This document shows positions 6,725 through 13,998 of a stretch of 43,938 bases of DNA, in pieces. Position 1 is the first letter of the stretch. The number at the start of each line of letters is the position of its first letter. This stretch comes from WJKP01 sp964531215. Its GTDB lineage: Bacteria > Patescibacteriota > Patescibacteriia > CAIXNZ01. The stretch lies in contig CAZHFK010000002.1 in NCBI GenBank assembly GCA_964531215.1, positions 1 through 43,938 on the forward strand, given 5' to 3'. A program made the translations under genes and the position numbers. The notes under the pieces are model-generated. The model saw nothing but the letters and a program-made list of their open reading frames with translations, was not told the origin of the DNA and did not search any database.

Positions 6725-8113
6725 TTATTCTAATCTTGAGATAGAGATTGGACCCTGATCTTGGCCTAAAATAATTAGAAAATCAATATTAGAAGCAGTA
6801 TTTAAATCAGTATTATTTTTAGGAGCGACATTGGCATTTAATTGTTTTTTTAAATCTTCAAGCGCGTCATTTTTTTGTCCATCGGTGAGATCATAAATAA
6901 CGGTTTTTTCATAATCTTGAGCTTGTGCATTACCTATTTTTAAAACTTTATAGCCGTTTTTTTTAAGATCTAAGGAAGTACGGTAAGCCAATCCTTCTAT
7001 CCTGGTGCCATTTTGAATTTCAACCTTGGTAAATTCTCTGGCTTGTTTTTGTTTGTCCGGTTCAAAAGCATATTTAAATATTTGTTGTAATTGAAAAAAT
7101 GACATATCTTTAGGTAAAAGCAAATAAGCACCGTTAATATTAGTAGAATAAAGCGGGCCAGTGGCACCGTTATCAAGAACAATATTGGTAATGTCTTCTT
7201 CATTAAATTGGCTAGCCATTTTTGCAAATTTGAAAATTTCCCAAGTTTTTAAGTTGGTGGAGATATTGTCATGATATAAATCAAATAAAGTCGAGATTTT
7301 GTTATAACTTAAGAATGTTGTAAAAGATAATGCTTTATCTTTTACTGCTTGTAAGACTTTTTGCTGTCTTTTACTTCTGGCAAAATCAGAATTTTCTCCA
7401 TTCGTGCCATGTCTTGATCGGGCAAAGTTTAGAGCTTCTTGCCCGTTCATTTTTTGCCAGCCTTCTGAAAAAGAAACAGCCTGATAGCCGTAATTATCAG
7501 TAGGGAATTGATTGTCAGTAAAACCGTTATCAACATAAACTTTAATACCTCCAAGTTCATCAATTAATTGTTCAAAACCGGAAAAATCAACTCTTACATA
7601 ATAATGAATCGGTATTTCAAAAATTTGACTGATTGTTTCAGCGGCAAATTTAGGACCTTGGCCTTGGGTTTTCATTTCACCAAAATGATTGGCATTATTG
7701 ATTTTACGCCAGCCATAACCAGGAATCGGTACTGATAAATCACGAGGAATTGAAATTAAGACAACTTTATGGGTTGATGGTTTGACAGAAGCGACTATAA
7801 TCGTATCAGTTAGATACGGGCCGGGATGTCCTTCCCCCCCCATACCCAAAAGTAATATATTAATTCTGTCTTCTGCTTCGCCTTGGAGTGGTTTGTCTGG
7901 ACTTAAAGATAAACCATAGCTGCTAAAAAGATTAATTTTTTCAAAAGTTTCCGTTAGACTGTCACCGGATAAAATAATTTGAAAAGAAAAGACAAAAATA
8001 AAAATCAAAATAAAAATCAAGGGATAAAAAAACAATTTAGGGATTATTTTTTTATAATCCTTTTTCTTTTTATCAAACAAATTGTTTAAAAAATTAATTT
8101 TGGGGACTTCCAT
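6725..8113 (-). CDS. LCP-family (LytR-CpsA-Psr) cell-wall glycopolymer ligase with LytR_C domain
   Basis: LCP enzymes transfer lipid-linked glycopolymers to peptidoglycan outside the cell. The 462-aa protein has a short cytoplasmic N-terminus, one transmembrane helix (about residues 27-48), then the LCP domain with LTDTIIVASV, ISIPRDLSV, RKINNANHFGE and the Arg-rich FARSRH...FARSKRQQ. A C-terminal LytR_C-like domain (about 360-455) contains VEIQNGT. It is the first gene of the minus-strand cluster and diverges from lepB. Family assignment is firm; the polymer it attaches is unknown. Confidence 0.94.
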   Translation of the reverse strand: MEVPKINFLNNLFDKKKKDYKKIIPKLFFYPLIFILIFIFVFSFQIILSGDSLTETFEKINLFSSYGLSLSPDKPLQGEAEDRINILLLGMGGEGHPGPYLTDTIIVASVKPSTHKVVLISIPRDLSVPIPGYGWRKINNANHFGEMKTQGQGPKFAAETISQIFEIPIHYYVRVDFSGFEQLIDELGGIKVYVDNGFTDNQFPTDNYGYQAVSFSEGWQKMNGQEALNFARSRHGTNGENSDFARSKRQQKVLQAVKDKALSFTTFLSYNKISTLFDLYHDNISTNLKTWEIFKFAKMASQFNEEDITNIVLDNGATGPLYSTNINGAYLLLPKDMSFFQLQQIFKYAFEPDKQKQAREFTKVEIQNGTRIEGLAYRTSLDLKKNGYKVLKIGNAQAQDYEKTVIYDLTDGQKNDALEDLKKQLNANVAPKNNTDLNTASNIDFLIILGQDQGPISISRLE

Positions 8114-8285
8114 TTTTTGAATAATTTAATCAATATGAAAATAAGAAGAGTAATAGCTTGTACTCTAATTACTATATATTTAACCATTAAAATAAAAAAA
8201 AATCAAATTGTATAAATTTGCTTTTAATTATTTTTTATGCTATTATTTTTATAATCTTAATTTTTTATTATTAATTTTTCTAAAA
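8114..8285. other. Divergent intergenic region between LCP gene and lepB
   Basis: 172 nt of very AT-rich sequence holding the lepB promoter and presumably that of the LCP cluster, for which no clear -35/-10 pair stands out. An imperfect inverted element around 8150-8171 (GTAAT...ATTAC) could be a protein-binding site. No RNA gene is seen. Confidence 0.4.
8218..8246 (+). promoter_or_regulatory. Putative lepB-hisS promoter
   Basis: TTGCTT (8218-8223), a 17-nt spacer and TATTAT (8241-8246). It lies about 40 nt before the chosen lepB ATG and inside any longer lepB frame, which supports the downstream start. Confidence 0.45.
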
Positions 8286-8921
8286 ATGTTTAATGGGAGC
8301 AGTAAGCAAAATAATGATCAATTTGAATGGAAAACCAAATCAACCTATGATTCTGTTTGGCGAACTTTAGGAGAATTTTTTGTTGAAATAATTAAAGTAG
8401 TAATTATTTCATTGGCAATTATAATACCAGTCAGATACTTTTTAATCCAGCCTTTTTATGTCAAAGGAGCTTCAATGGAACCGAGTTTTCATGATCATGA
8501 ATATTTAATTATTAATGAAATAGTTTATCGTTTTGAAGAACCGCAAAGAGGTGATATTGTTGTTTTTCGTTATCCCAAGGAGCCCAGTCAATATTTTATA
8601 AAAAGGATAATTGGTTTGCCCGGGGAAAAAATTAAAATTAAAGCCGGTGAAATTATAATTTATAATGATGAATTCCCAGAAGGAATTACTTTAAATGAGC
8701 AAGTTTATTTATTTGAAGATGAAGAAACGCCTCACTTGGGCAAGACAGAATTTATTTTGGAGCGAGATGAATTTTTTGTTTTAGGTGATAATCGCGACGC
8801 CAGCCTGGATTCCCGTAAGTTTGGGCCTGTTAATCAAAGATTGATTATTGGCAAGGCTTGGGTTCGTGGTTGGCCTTTGGAAAAAGTAACAATTTTTGAT
8901 ACACCGGAATATAATTTATAA
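8286..8921 (+). CDS. lepB: Signal peptidase I
   Basis: Membrane serine protease that removes signal peptides from exported proteins, which the secreted giants downstream would need. The chosen ATG at 8286 gives 212 aa. The frame is open back to a TTG at 8208, but that region is AT-rich and contains the promoter. After an N-terminal membrane helix (about residues 32-54), the catalytic Ser lies in GASMEPSF. The general-base Lys is in YFIKRIIGLPG, and box E is VLGDNRDASLDSRKFGPV. It is 25 nt upstream of hisS and probably cotranscribed. Confidence 0.95.
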   Translation: MFNGSSKQNNDQFEWKTKSTYDSVWRTLGEFFVEIIKVVIISLAIIIPVRYFLIQPFYVKGASMEPSFHDHEYLIINEIVYRFEEPQRGDIVVFRYPKEPSQYFIKRIIGLPGEKIKIKAGEIIIYNDEFPEGITLNEQVYLFEDEETPHLGKTEFILERDEFFVLGDNRDASLDSRKFGPVNQRLIIGKAWVRGWPLEKVTIFDTPEYNL

Positions 8922-8946
8922 ATTTTTAGTTTAATCATTTAATAAT

Positions 8947-10380
8947 ATGCCAAGGACTACAAAAAAGGCAAAGCCGCAAAAGAAAGCAACAACTGCTAAA
9001 AAAACAGTCAAGAAAGACAAGCCAAGTAAAAAGAAACCAACAAAAACAACCATTAAAGCGGCGCCTCAAAAACAACCGGTCAAAGTTTCTAAAAAAACGC
9101 CCCAATTATTAAGAGGTTTTAAAGATATTCTGCCGGGTGAACAAAAATATTGGGATTTGATCAGAGAAAAAGGTGAAAATGTTGCTTATGATTATGGGTT
9201 TGAAAGAATTGATTTGCCTTTTGTTGAAGACACTTCTTTATTTATCCGTTCCGTAGGTAAGGAAACCGATATTATTGATAAAGAGATGTTTTCTTTTGAA
9301 GATCGGGGCGGGGAAAGCGTTAGTTTGCGACCAGAAGCAACAGCTTCAGTTGCCAGAGCTTATATTAACCACGGTATGTTAAATTTAGCTCAACCGGTTA
9401 AATTATATTATATAGGTCCGATGTTTCGTTATGATCGACCGCAGTCCGGACGTTATCGTCAGTTTAATCAGTTAGGTTTTGAAGCTTTGGGTGATCTGCA
9501 TCCGGTACTTGATGCGCAAATAATAATTTTAGCTTATAATTTTTTTAAAGAATTGGGAGTGCCGGTTAACATTCAAATTAATAGTATTGGTTGTCCAGAA
9601 TGCCGCAAAGAATATAAAGTTCAATTGGTTAATTATTATAAAACACAAAAAGCCGATTTATGCGATGATTGCCAGGGCAGATTAACCAAAAATCCTTTAC
9701 GATTATTAGATTGCAAACAAGAAAAGTGTAAGACAATCAGTGAAGACGCCCCGCAAATTGTTGATTGGTTATGTGACGAATGTAAAAACCATTTTGTCAA
9801 AGTTTTGGAGTTTTTGGATGAAATAGAGATTCCTTATAATTTGGATCCGACATTGGTCAGGGGTTTGGATTATTATACCAAAACAGTTTTTGAGATTTGG
9901 CCGGCGCCACAGGATAATTCAGAAAATAGTAATAAAAAATCCCAAAATGCTTTAGGTGGCGGCGGACGTTATGATAATTTAATTGAATTATTGGGCGGCC
10001 GGCCTACTCCGGCAGTCGGTGCTTCAATTGGTATTGAAAGAGCCATTTTAAAAATTAAGGAATTAGAAATAGAAGTACCGGAAAAAGAAGCACCGGATAT
10101 TTTTATCGCCCAATTGGGTGAAGCAGCCAAAAGACAAAGTTTGGATTTTTATGAATCATTAAGGGCTGAAGGTATAAAGATTGCTGAAGGTTTTTCTAAA
10201 GACGGATTAAAAAATCAATTGGATATTGCCAATAAATTAGGCGTTAAATATACTTTAATTTTGGGCCAAAAAGAATTATCAGAAGGCACAATTTTATTAC
10301 GTGATATGGAGGGAGGTGTTCAGGAAACAATTAATTATAATAAGGCAATCAAGGAAATAAAAAAACGCTTAGGCTTGTAA
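8947..10380 (+). CDS. hisS: Histidyl-tRNA synthetase with Lys-rich N-terminal extension
   Basis: Charges tRNA-His. From about residue 56 (LLRGFKDILPGE) the protein is a canonical class II HisRS. Motif 2 appears as FRYDRPQSGRYRQF, the histidine-binding signatures as GLDYYTKTVFE and GGGGRYDNL, and the C-terminal anticodon-binding domain starts near PDIFIAQL. Cys pairs in the insertion domain (CPEC, CDDC, CDEC) could bind zinc. The first roughly 50 residues are an unusual Lys/Thr/Ala/Pro-rich tail of TTKKAKPQKKA type, resembling histone H1 or nucleic-acid-binding tails. The ATG at 8947 lacks an SD. A terminator follows. Confidence 0.97.
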   Translation: MPRTTKKAKPQKKATTAKKTVKKDKPSKKKPTKTTIKAAPQKQPVKVSKKTPQLLRGFKDILPGEQKYWDLIREKGENVAYDYGFERIDLPFVEDTSLFIRSVGKETDIIDKEMFSFEDRGGESVSLRPEATASVARAYINHGMLNLAQPVKLYYIGPMFRYDRPQSGRYRQFNQLGFEALGDLHPVLDAQIIILAYNFFKELGVPVNIQINSIGCPECRKEYKVQLVNYYKTQKADLCDDCQGRLTKNPLRLLDCKQEKCKTISEDAPQIVDWLCDECKNHFVKVLEFLDEIEIPYNLDPTLVRGLDYYTKTVFEIWPAPQDNSENSNKKSQNALGGGGRYDNLIELLGGRPTPAVGASIGIERAILKIKELEIEVPEKEAPDIFIAQLGEAAKRQSLDFYESLRAEGIKIAEGFSKDGLKNQLDIANKLGVKYTLILGQKELSEGTILLRDMEGGVQETINYNKAIKEIKKRLGL

Positions 10381-10405
10381 TTTTGTTTTTTAAACATTTT
10401 TTTAG

Positions 10406-10437
10406 AAAAAACGCCTTAAACGCAAAAGGTGTTTTTT
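10406..10437 (+). terminator. Terminator after hisS
   Basis: AAAAAACGCCTT (10406-10417) pairs with AAGGTGTTTTTT (10426-10437), closing the lepB-hisS unit. Confidence 0.8.
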
Positions 10438-10461
10438 GTTTATAACTGGCTTTATTTTTAT

Positions 10462-10490
10462 TTGACGAAATTTAATTTTATTGTTATTAT
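10462..10490 (+). promoter_or_regulatory. Promoter of the rpsU-yqeY-surface protein unit
   Basis: TTGACG (10462-10467), a 17-nt spacer and TATTAT (10485-10490), 39 nt before the rpsU ATG. I see no other clear promoter or terminator before ftsA, so it may drive the long downstream unit. Confidence 0.65.
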
Positions 10491-10505
10491 TAAATCAAAT
10501 TTATT

Positions 10506-10514
10506 AAAAAGGAG
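10506..10514 (+). promoter_or_regulatory. Strong SD of rpsU
   Basis: AAAAAGGAG lies 14 nt before the rpsU ATG, a rather long spacing. It is notable because the neighbouring genes have no SD. Confidence 0.55.
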
Positions 10515-10528
10515 ATGGAAATAAAATA

Positions 10529-10747
10529 ATGGCAGAAGCAAAAAGAAAGAAAAACGAAACTTTTGAAAGTTTGCTTAGACGCTTTAATAAAAAATTAATG
10601 CAAAGTGGCAAACTGTTGCAAGCCAAAAAAATTAGGTTTTTGACTAAAGAACCTAATAAAAATTTAAGTAAAGATTTGGCTTTAAGGAGAAAAAGAATCA
10701 AAGAAAAAAAAGATTATTTGAAGAAAATTGGCAAATTAGAAGATTAA
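10529..10747 (+). CDS. rpsU: Ribosomal protein bS21
   Basis: Small 30S protein located near the 3' end of 16S rRNA, where it influences anti-SD accessibility. The 72-aa very basic protein has the typical FESLLRRFNKKLMQSG stretch and a Lys/Arg-rich helical tail (ALRRKRIKEKKDYLKK). It has its own promoter and, unlike most genes in this window, a GGAG SD. The adjacent rpsU-yqeY order is common in bacteria. A purely autogenous control through SD recognition is conceivable (see findings). Confidence 0.93.
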   Translation: MAEAKRKKNETFESLLRRFNKKLMQSGKLLQAKKIRFLTKEPNKNLSKDLALRRKRIKEKKDYLKKIGKLED

Positions 10748-10765
10748 TTTTTTAATTTAAAATTA

Positions 10766-11206
10766 ATGTCAATTTTAGATCAAATTGAAAAAGATTATGA
10801 GCAAGCTTTCAAAGCAAAAGAACAAGACGTAGTTTCTACATTACGGATGCTTTTAGTTGCGTTAAAAAATGAAAAAATTAAGAAAAAAGAGCATTTAACA
10901 GATGAGGATATTATTAAAGTTATAAAAAGTGAAATAAAAAAAAGAAAAGAAGCAATTGAAGAATATAATAAGGCTGCTCGGCAAGAATTAGCCAGTTTAG
11001 AAGCTAAAGAATTAGAAGTTTTGCAAAAGTATTTACCCGAACAAATGTCAGAAGAAATGGTTCGTCAGAAGGTTCAGGAAATTTTAAAAGGAGTCAGTGA
11101 TAAAGAAAATTTTGGCAAGGTAATGGGTGTAGTTATGTCTCAGTTAAAAGGCTCGGCTGACGGTGCGTTGGTTAAACAAATACTGGAAGAAGAAATCAAT
11201 AAATAA
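10766..11206 (+). CDS. yqeY: GatB/YqeY domain-containing protein
   Basis: The 146-aa protein matches the YqeY family, helical proteins related to the C-terminal tRNA-binding domain of GatB. Visible signatures are TLRMLLVALKNEKI, IKSEIKKRKEAIEEY and the domain end KENFGKVMGVVMSQLKGSADG. Its exact role is unclear; a tRNA- or amidotransferase-related role is inferred from homology. It begins 19 nt after rpsU, and the first surface-protein gene starts 21 nt after it, with no terminator on either side. Confidence 0.92.
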   Translation: MSILDQIEKDYEQAFKAKEQDVVSTLRMLLVALKNEKIKKKEHLTDEDIIKVIKSEIKKRKEAIEEYNKAARQELASLEAKELEVLQKYLPEQMSEEMVRQKVQEILKGVSDKENFGKVMGVVMSQLKGSADGALVKQILEEEINK

Positions 11207-11227
11207 AATTCAATTAAATAAATTCCC

Positions 11228-13996
11228 ATGCTAAGAAAAAAACTCTTGGTGAATAAAAATGACCAAGAGAAAAAAAATAAAATTTTTGTCAGTAAGGCTG
11301 CCAAGGTATTATTGATAGTTGTTTTGGTTTTGGCAGTTTTTTTGTTTGTTTTTCCTGTTTTGGCGCAACCGGATGTCGGGTTTGAAGCGATTGAAGAGGA
11401 AATTGAATTAGGTACTCAAGATATTAGAGTCACGATTGCCAGAATAATTAGGGCTTTTTTGGGGTTTTTGGGCGTGATTGCTGTGGTAATTATTATTTAT
11501 GGCGGTTATTTATATATGACTTCGGCTGGTAATCCGGAACAAGTAACCAAAGCTAAAAAAGTTTTAATTAATGCTACAATCGGTTTAATAATAATTTTAA
11601 GTTCTTTTGCTATAGCTAGTTTTATCTTGAATTATTTAGTTGAAGCGACCGGTGGTGATGGCGGAGTGCCTGGGCGGCCGTCTTATGGGGCTGGTGGCGG
11701 AGCTTTGGGTAATGGTATTATTGAAAGTCATTATCCGGAAAGAAATGCCTTTGATATCCCCAGAAATACCAGTATAGTGGTAACTTTTAAAGAACCGATA
11801 GAAGTAACTAGTATTGTGATTGATGCCAATGAAAATGGTGAATATGGTGATTGTTTTGATGCCGATGGTAATAATCAGTTTGATATTGTTGATAATAATG
11901 ATGACGGGCAATTTAACATAGCTGACGGAGATTTCGCTGAATGCGATTTGATTAACCGTGATAGCATTCGAATTAGAAGAACCGATGAGACTCAGGGACC
12001 GTTTGTGGAATTGGTTAAGGCAACATTTACTGATGATCATAAAACATTTGTTTTTAAACCCGTGGAATTGTTAGGCAGTTCGGATCAGGCAATTGATTAC
12101 ACAGTCAGTTTAACTGAAAATATACTTAAAGAAGATGGCAGTCAGGCTTTTGGTAATTTTGGTAATTATTCTTGGAATTTTGAAGTGTCTAACAGAATTG
12201 ATAATACGCCTCCTCAAGTTGATTCGGTTATACCAAGTTATTCAAATAATCCTAATGATACTGTTCCCCGAAATCATATTGTCCAAATTAATTTTAATGA
12301 ACCAATTAATCCAATGACAATCAGGGGAATCGCCAGGGTTGAGGGGGGCGGTACAGTCGGTCAATTAGAAACCGATACTTTTAATAATATAATGGTTTCA
12401 ATCCCGGGCGATCAGTATGTTGCCGGCGAGTTTTTGTATAGTAACGGATATCAAACAGTTGAATTTGTGACCAATGATCTTTGTGGTAAAAATACTTGTG
12501 GCGGTGATGTTTTTTGTTTACCAGGAGAAGAATATATAAATGTTTTAATTAAAGCCGCCAGTTTTTCCGGGTTTGGCGGAGTGACTTTTCCTTATGACGG
12601 CATTGTAGATATGGCTGATAATTCTTTAGACGGTAATAAAGATAAACAGGCCAAGGGACCGGTTGATGATCCTTATAATATTAATTTTAGTAATGATCCG
12701 ACTTATGAAGCTGAGTTATACGGAGATAGTGCCGAATGGAGTTTTTATACCAGTAATGAAATAGACTTGGCGCCACCTGAAATAGAGAGTTATAGTCCGG
12801 AAAGTGGTGAAATAGGTGTTGATCCAACGACTGATTATGAAATTACTTTTAATAAGATTATTATGTCTTCTACAATTAAGTCAGGCGGAGAAGGTTATTG
12901 TTCTTGTTTAGCTGATGATCAGTGCGGTAATAATATTTGTGATGTTACTAATAATTATTGTATTGATAATGATAGTGAGCAATATGTTTGCTCAACCCCA
13001 TGTCCAGACGGCCAGCCTTGTAATATTGAAAAAGAATATTTTATTTTAAATCCGCCACCGCCAGATTTAATGCCGCCACAATATCCCGCAGGTGGTTGGG
13101 CATATTGGCTGCGAAGTTCAAATTATGGTGGTAAAACAACAGCTAAAATTAAGCATGAAGATTTGGGTGAAAATATAAATTTTGATATCAGGGTTGGTTC
13201 TGGTATAAAAGATATTACTCAAAATTGTTATCAGCCTTGTGCCGGTCCAGAATGTTCCAAAGTTGAAATTCAGCCGGGTGAATATGAAGTTCAGCCAGGT
13301 GAATGGGAGCCAAATGATGACAGTTTCCCGACTTGTGATTTGACTGATGTACAATATAGTGCGACTGGTAATTTTATTTTAAATTATGTTGATGCTAATG
13401 GTAAGCCTCAAACTATTGATTTTAGTGCTTATAGTTTGCCAAAATCAATAGAAGATTTTTATTTATATAGAGATGATGGCGCCGGTGGCGCAGGTCCCAG
13501 AACATTTTTAGACGGTTTTGGCGGTGTTTTTAATACTTTCATGAAACCCAATAGAACAATGTCATTTATTTATCATGACAGTTTAAATAATTTATATTAT
13601 TTGGTTAATGTTCATGGCGCTCCATTAGTGGGGGGCGGAACTTTTCAAGGTTCAATAACTAATGCGGCTGATGAATTTTATTTTGCGATAAGGGATGATA
13701 GCGGCAGGGATCATGATTGCAATAATGTGCCAATAACTTCTGGTGGTGATCGCTATGCTGATTGCGGTAATGCTTTATATAATCATCAAGGATGGATTGT
13801 GCCTTGGGCGGATGGCGAGGCTATTTATATTGGTGATGGTAGCCAAGATATTAATTTTGATATAAATGTAGAATCATTTGCGCCAACAAGAACAACAGAA
13901 GATCCAGAGTGGGTGTTTTTCATGACACAAAGATCCATTAATGTGGCTAATAGTTTTCCGGCTTCGGTTTCAATTATTTATTTTGCTAATCAATAA
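11228..13996 (+). CDS. Surface protein: VirB2/TrbC-like pilin domain fused to Big_5-like ectodomain
   Basis: 922 aa. After a basic N-terminus and hydrophobic signal (about 24-46, ending VLA before QPDVG) comes a VirB2/TrbC-like segment (about 47-138). It has an amphipathic ELGTQDIRVTIARIIR part and two membrane helices around IIYGGYLYMTSAGNPEQVTKAKK. Such segments are found in conjugative pilin subunits, which normally end there. Here a Gly-rich linker leads to about 780 extracellular residues: three Big_5-like (SbsA-type) units starting near 162, 324 and 515, each with a P-x(n)-TF/NFNEPI-like strand, a Cys-rich insert (555-603) and a C-terminal region of unknown fold. It is paralogous at its N-terminus to the next gene, which starts 2 nt after its stop. 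Function in adhesion or appendage formation is inferred, not shown. Confidence 0.85.
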   Translation: MLRKKLLVNKNDQEKKNKIFVSKAAKVLLIVVLVLAVFLFVFPVLAQPDVGFEAIEEEIELGTQDIRVTIARIIRAFLGFLGVIAVVIIIYGGYLYMTSAGNPEQVTKAKKVLINATIGLIIILSSFAIASFILNYLVEATGGDGGVPGRPSYGAGGGALGNGIIESHYPERNAFDIPRNTSIVVTFKEPIEVTSIVIDANENGEYGDCFDADGNNQFDIVDNNDDGQFNIADGDFAECDLINRDSIRIRRTDETQGPFVELVKATFTDDHKTFVFKPVELLGSSDQAIDYTVSLTENILKEDGSQAFGNFGNYSWNFEVSNRIDNTPPQVDSVIPSYSNNPNDTVPRNHIVQINFNEPINPMTIRGIARVEGGGTVGQLETDTFNNIMVSIPGDQYVAGEFLYSNGYQTVEFVTNDLCGKNTCGGDVFCLPGEEYINVLIKAASFSGFGGVTFPYDGIVDMADNSLDGNKDKQAKGPVDDPYNINFSNDPTYEAELYGDSAEWSFYTSNEIDLAPPEIESYSPESGEIGVDPTTDYEITFNKIIMSSTIKSGGEGYCSCLADDQCGNNICDVTNNYCIDNDSEQYVCSTPCPDGQPCNIEKEYFILNPPPPDLMPPQYPAGGWAYWLRSSNYGGKTTAKIKHEDLGENINFDIRVGSGIKDITQNCYQPCAGPECSKVEIQPGEYEVQPGEWEPNDDSFPTCDLTDVQYSATGNFILNYVDANGKPQTIDFSAYSLPKSIEDFYLYRDDGAGGAGPRTFLDGFGGVFNTFMKPNRTMSFIYHDSLNNLYYLVNVHGAPLVGGGTFQGSITNAADEFYFAIRDDSGRDHDCNNVPITSGGDRYADCGNALYNHQGWIVPWADGEAIYIGDGSQDINFDINVESFAPTRTTEDPEWVFFMTQRSINVANSFPASVSIIYFANQ

Positions 13997-13998
13997 TT

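Noticed and set aside
8208..8285. Longer N-terminus for signal peptidase I beginning at TTG 8208
   Set aside because: The segment overlaps a likely promoter, is hydrophobic AT-rich translation of intergenic sequence, and the ATG at 8286 gives a normal-length protein.
10515..10529. Four-codon upstream frame (ATG GAA ATA AAA TAA) overlapping the rpsU start
   Set aside because: The GGAG directly abuts its ATG, which gives no usable spacing. It is more likely chance in AT-rich sequence.
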